From NCBI GenBank assembly GCA_005792725.1, contig SXQZ01000142.1, forward strand, positions 1-35,150: DNA of 35,150 bases. The letters run 5' to 3'. This document shows positions 35,052 to 35,150 of this stretch, in pieces. Position 1 is the stretch's first letter, and each line of letters begins with the position of its first letter. Origin of the DNA: Actinomycetota bacterium. GTDB taxonomy: Bacteria; Actinomycetota; Thermoleophilia; Miltoncostaeales; Miltoncostaeaceae. The position numbers were made by a program, and so were the translations under genes. The notes beneath the pieces are model-generated. The model was not told the origin of the DNA and did not search any database. It saw only the letters and a program-made list of their open reading frames with translations.

Positions 35052-35150
35052 TCACTCGTCGTCGCGCCCACCCATCTTCCGCCACGCCGCCGCCGCGCCG
35101 AATCCCACGCCGGCGACGATGAGGAATATCAGCCAGCCAGCCAACAGGAC
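35052..35150 (-). CDS. Membrane protein C-terminus, truncated by window end
   Basis: Open to the window edge: LLAGWLIFLIVAGVGFGAAAWRKMGGRDDE-stop, one TM helix. Confidence 0.5.
   Translation of the reverse strand, partial: VLLAGWLIFLIVAGVGFGAAAAWRKMGGRDDE

Overview
High-GC, actinobacteria-like chromosomal window. It looks mostly like core metabolism, with accessory patches after about 25.5 kb. From left to right it contains: an APH-like CDS cut by the window start; a P-type ATPase; a lipoprotein plus ApbE; a VapBC-like toxin-antitoxin pair; YmdB-like and M23-like genes; an AI-2E family permease; an ABC exporter; and aat divergent from hemB. A compact respiratory block follows: hemB, fused AhbA/B-like siroheme decarboxylase, hemL, a small unknown protein, UbiD, Rieske, split cytochrome b, subunit IV fused to cytochrome c, UbiX, UbiE/MenG, polyprenyl-PP synthase, a radical-SAM-derived fragment protein, MqnA and MqnC. 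After that come rhodanese and lipA, an NHL/FN3 pseudogene, an FN3 secreted protein, dcd, tatA, an amidohydrolase (MqnX candidate), a TPR protein, tRNA-Lys(CTT), an orphan DUF4143-type ATPase, and two paralogous secreted repeat proteins. The signals I rate highest are: (i) divergent promoters whose -10 boxes appear to share the same TA on opposite strands (hemB/aat, perfectly symmetric; also tatA/membrane gene); (ii) a 153-aa protein resembling the C-terminal part of MqnE/MqnC-type radical SAM enzymes but lacking the FeS motif; (iii) a repeat-domain secreted protein family with a precisely conserved promoter; (iv) a rare-codon island inside the cytochrome b gene; (v) recurrent TANNNT-N6-10-start architecture suggesting many leaderless transcripts. 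All family calls were made by eye from motifs; no database search was run.
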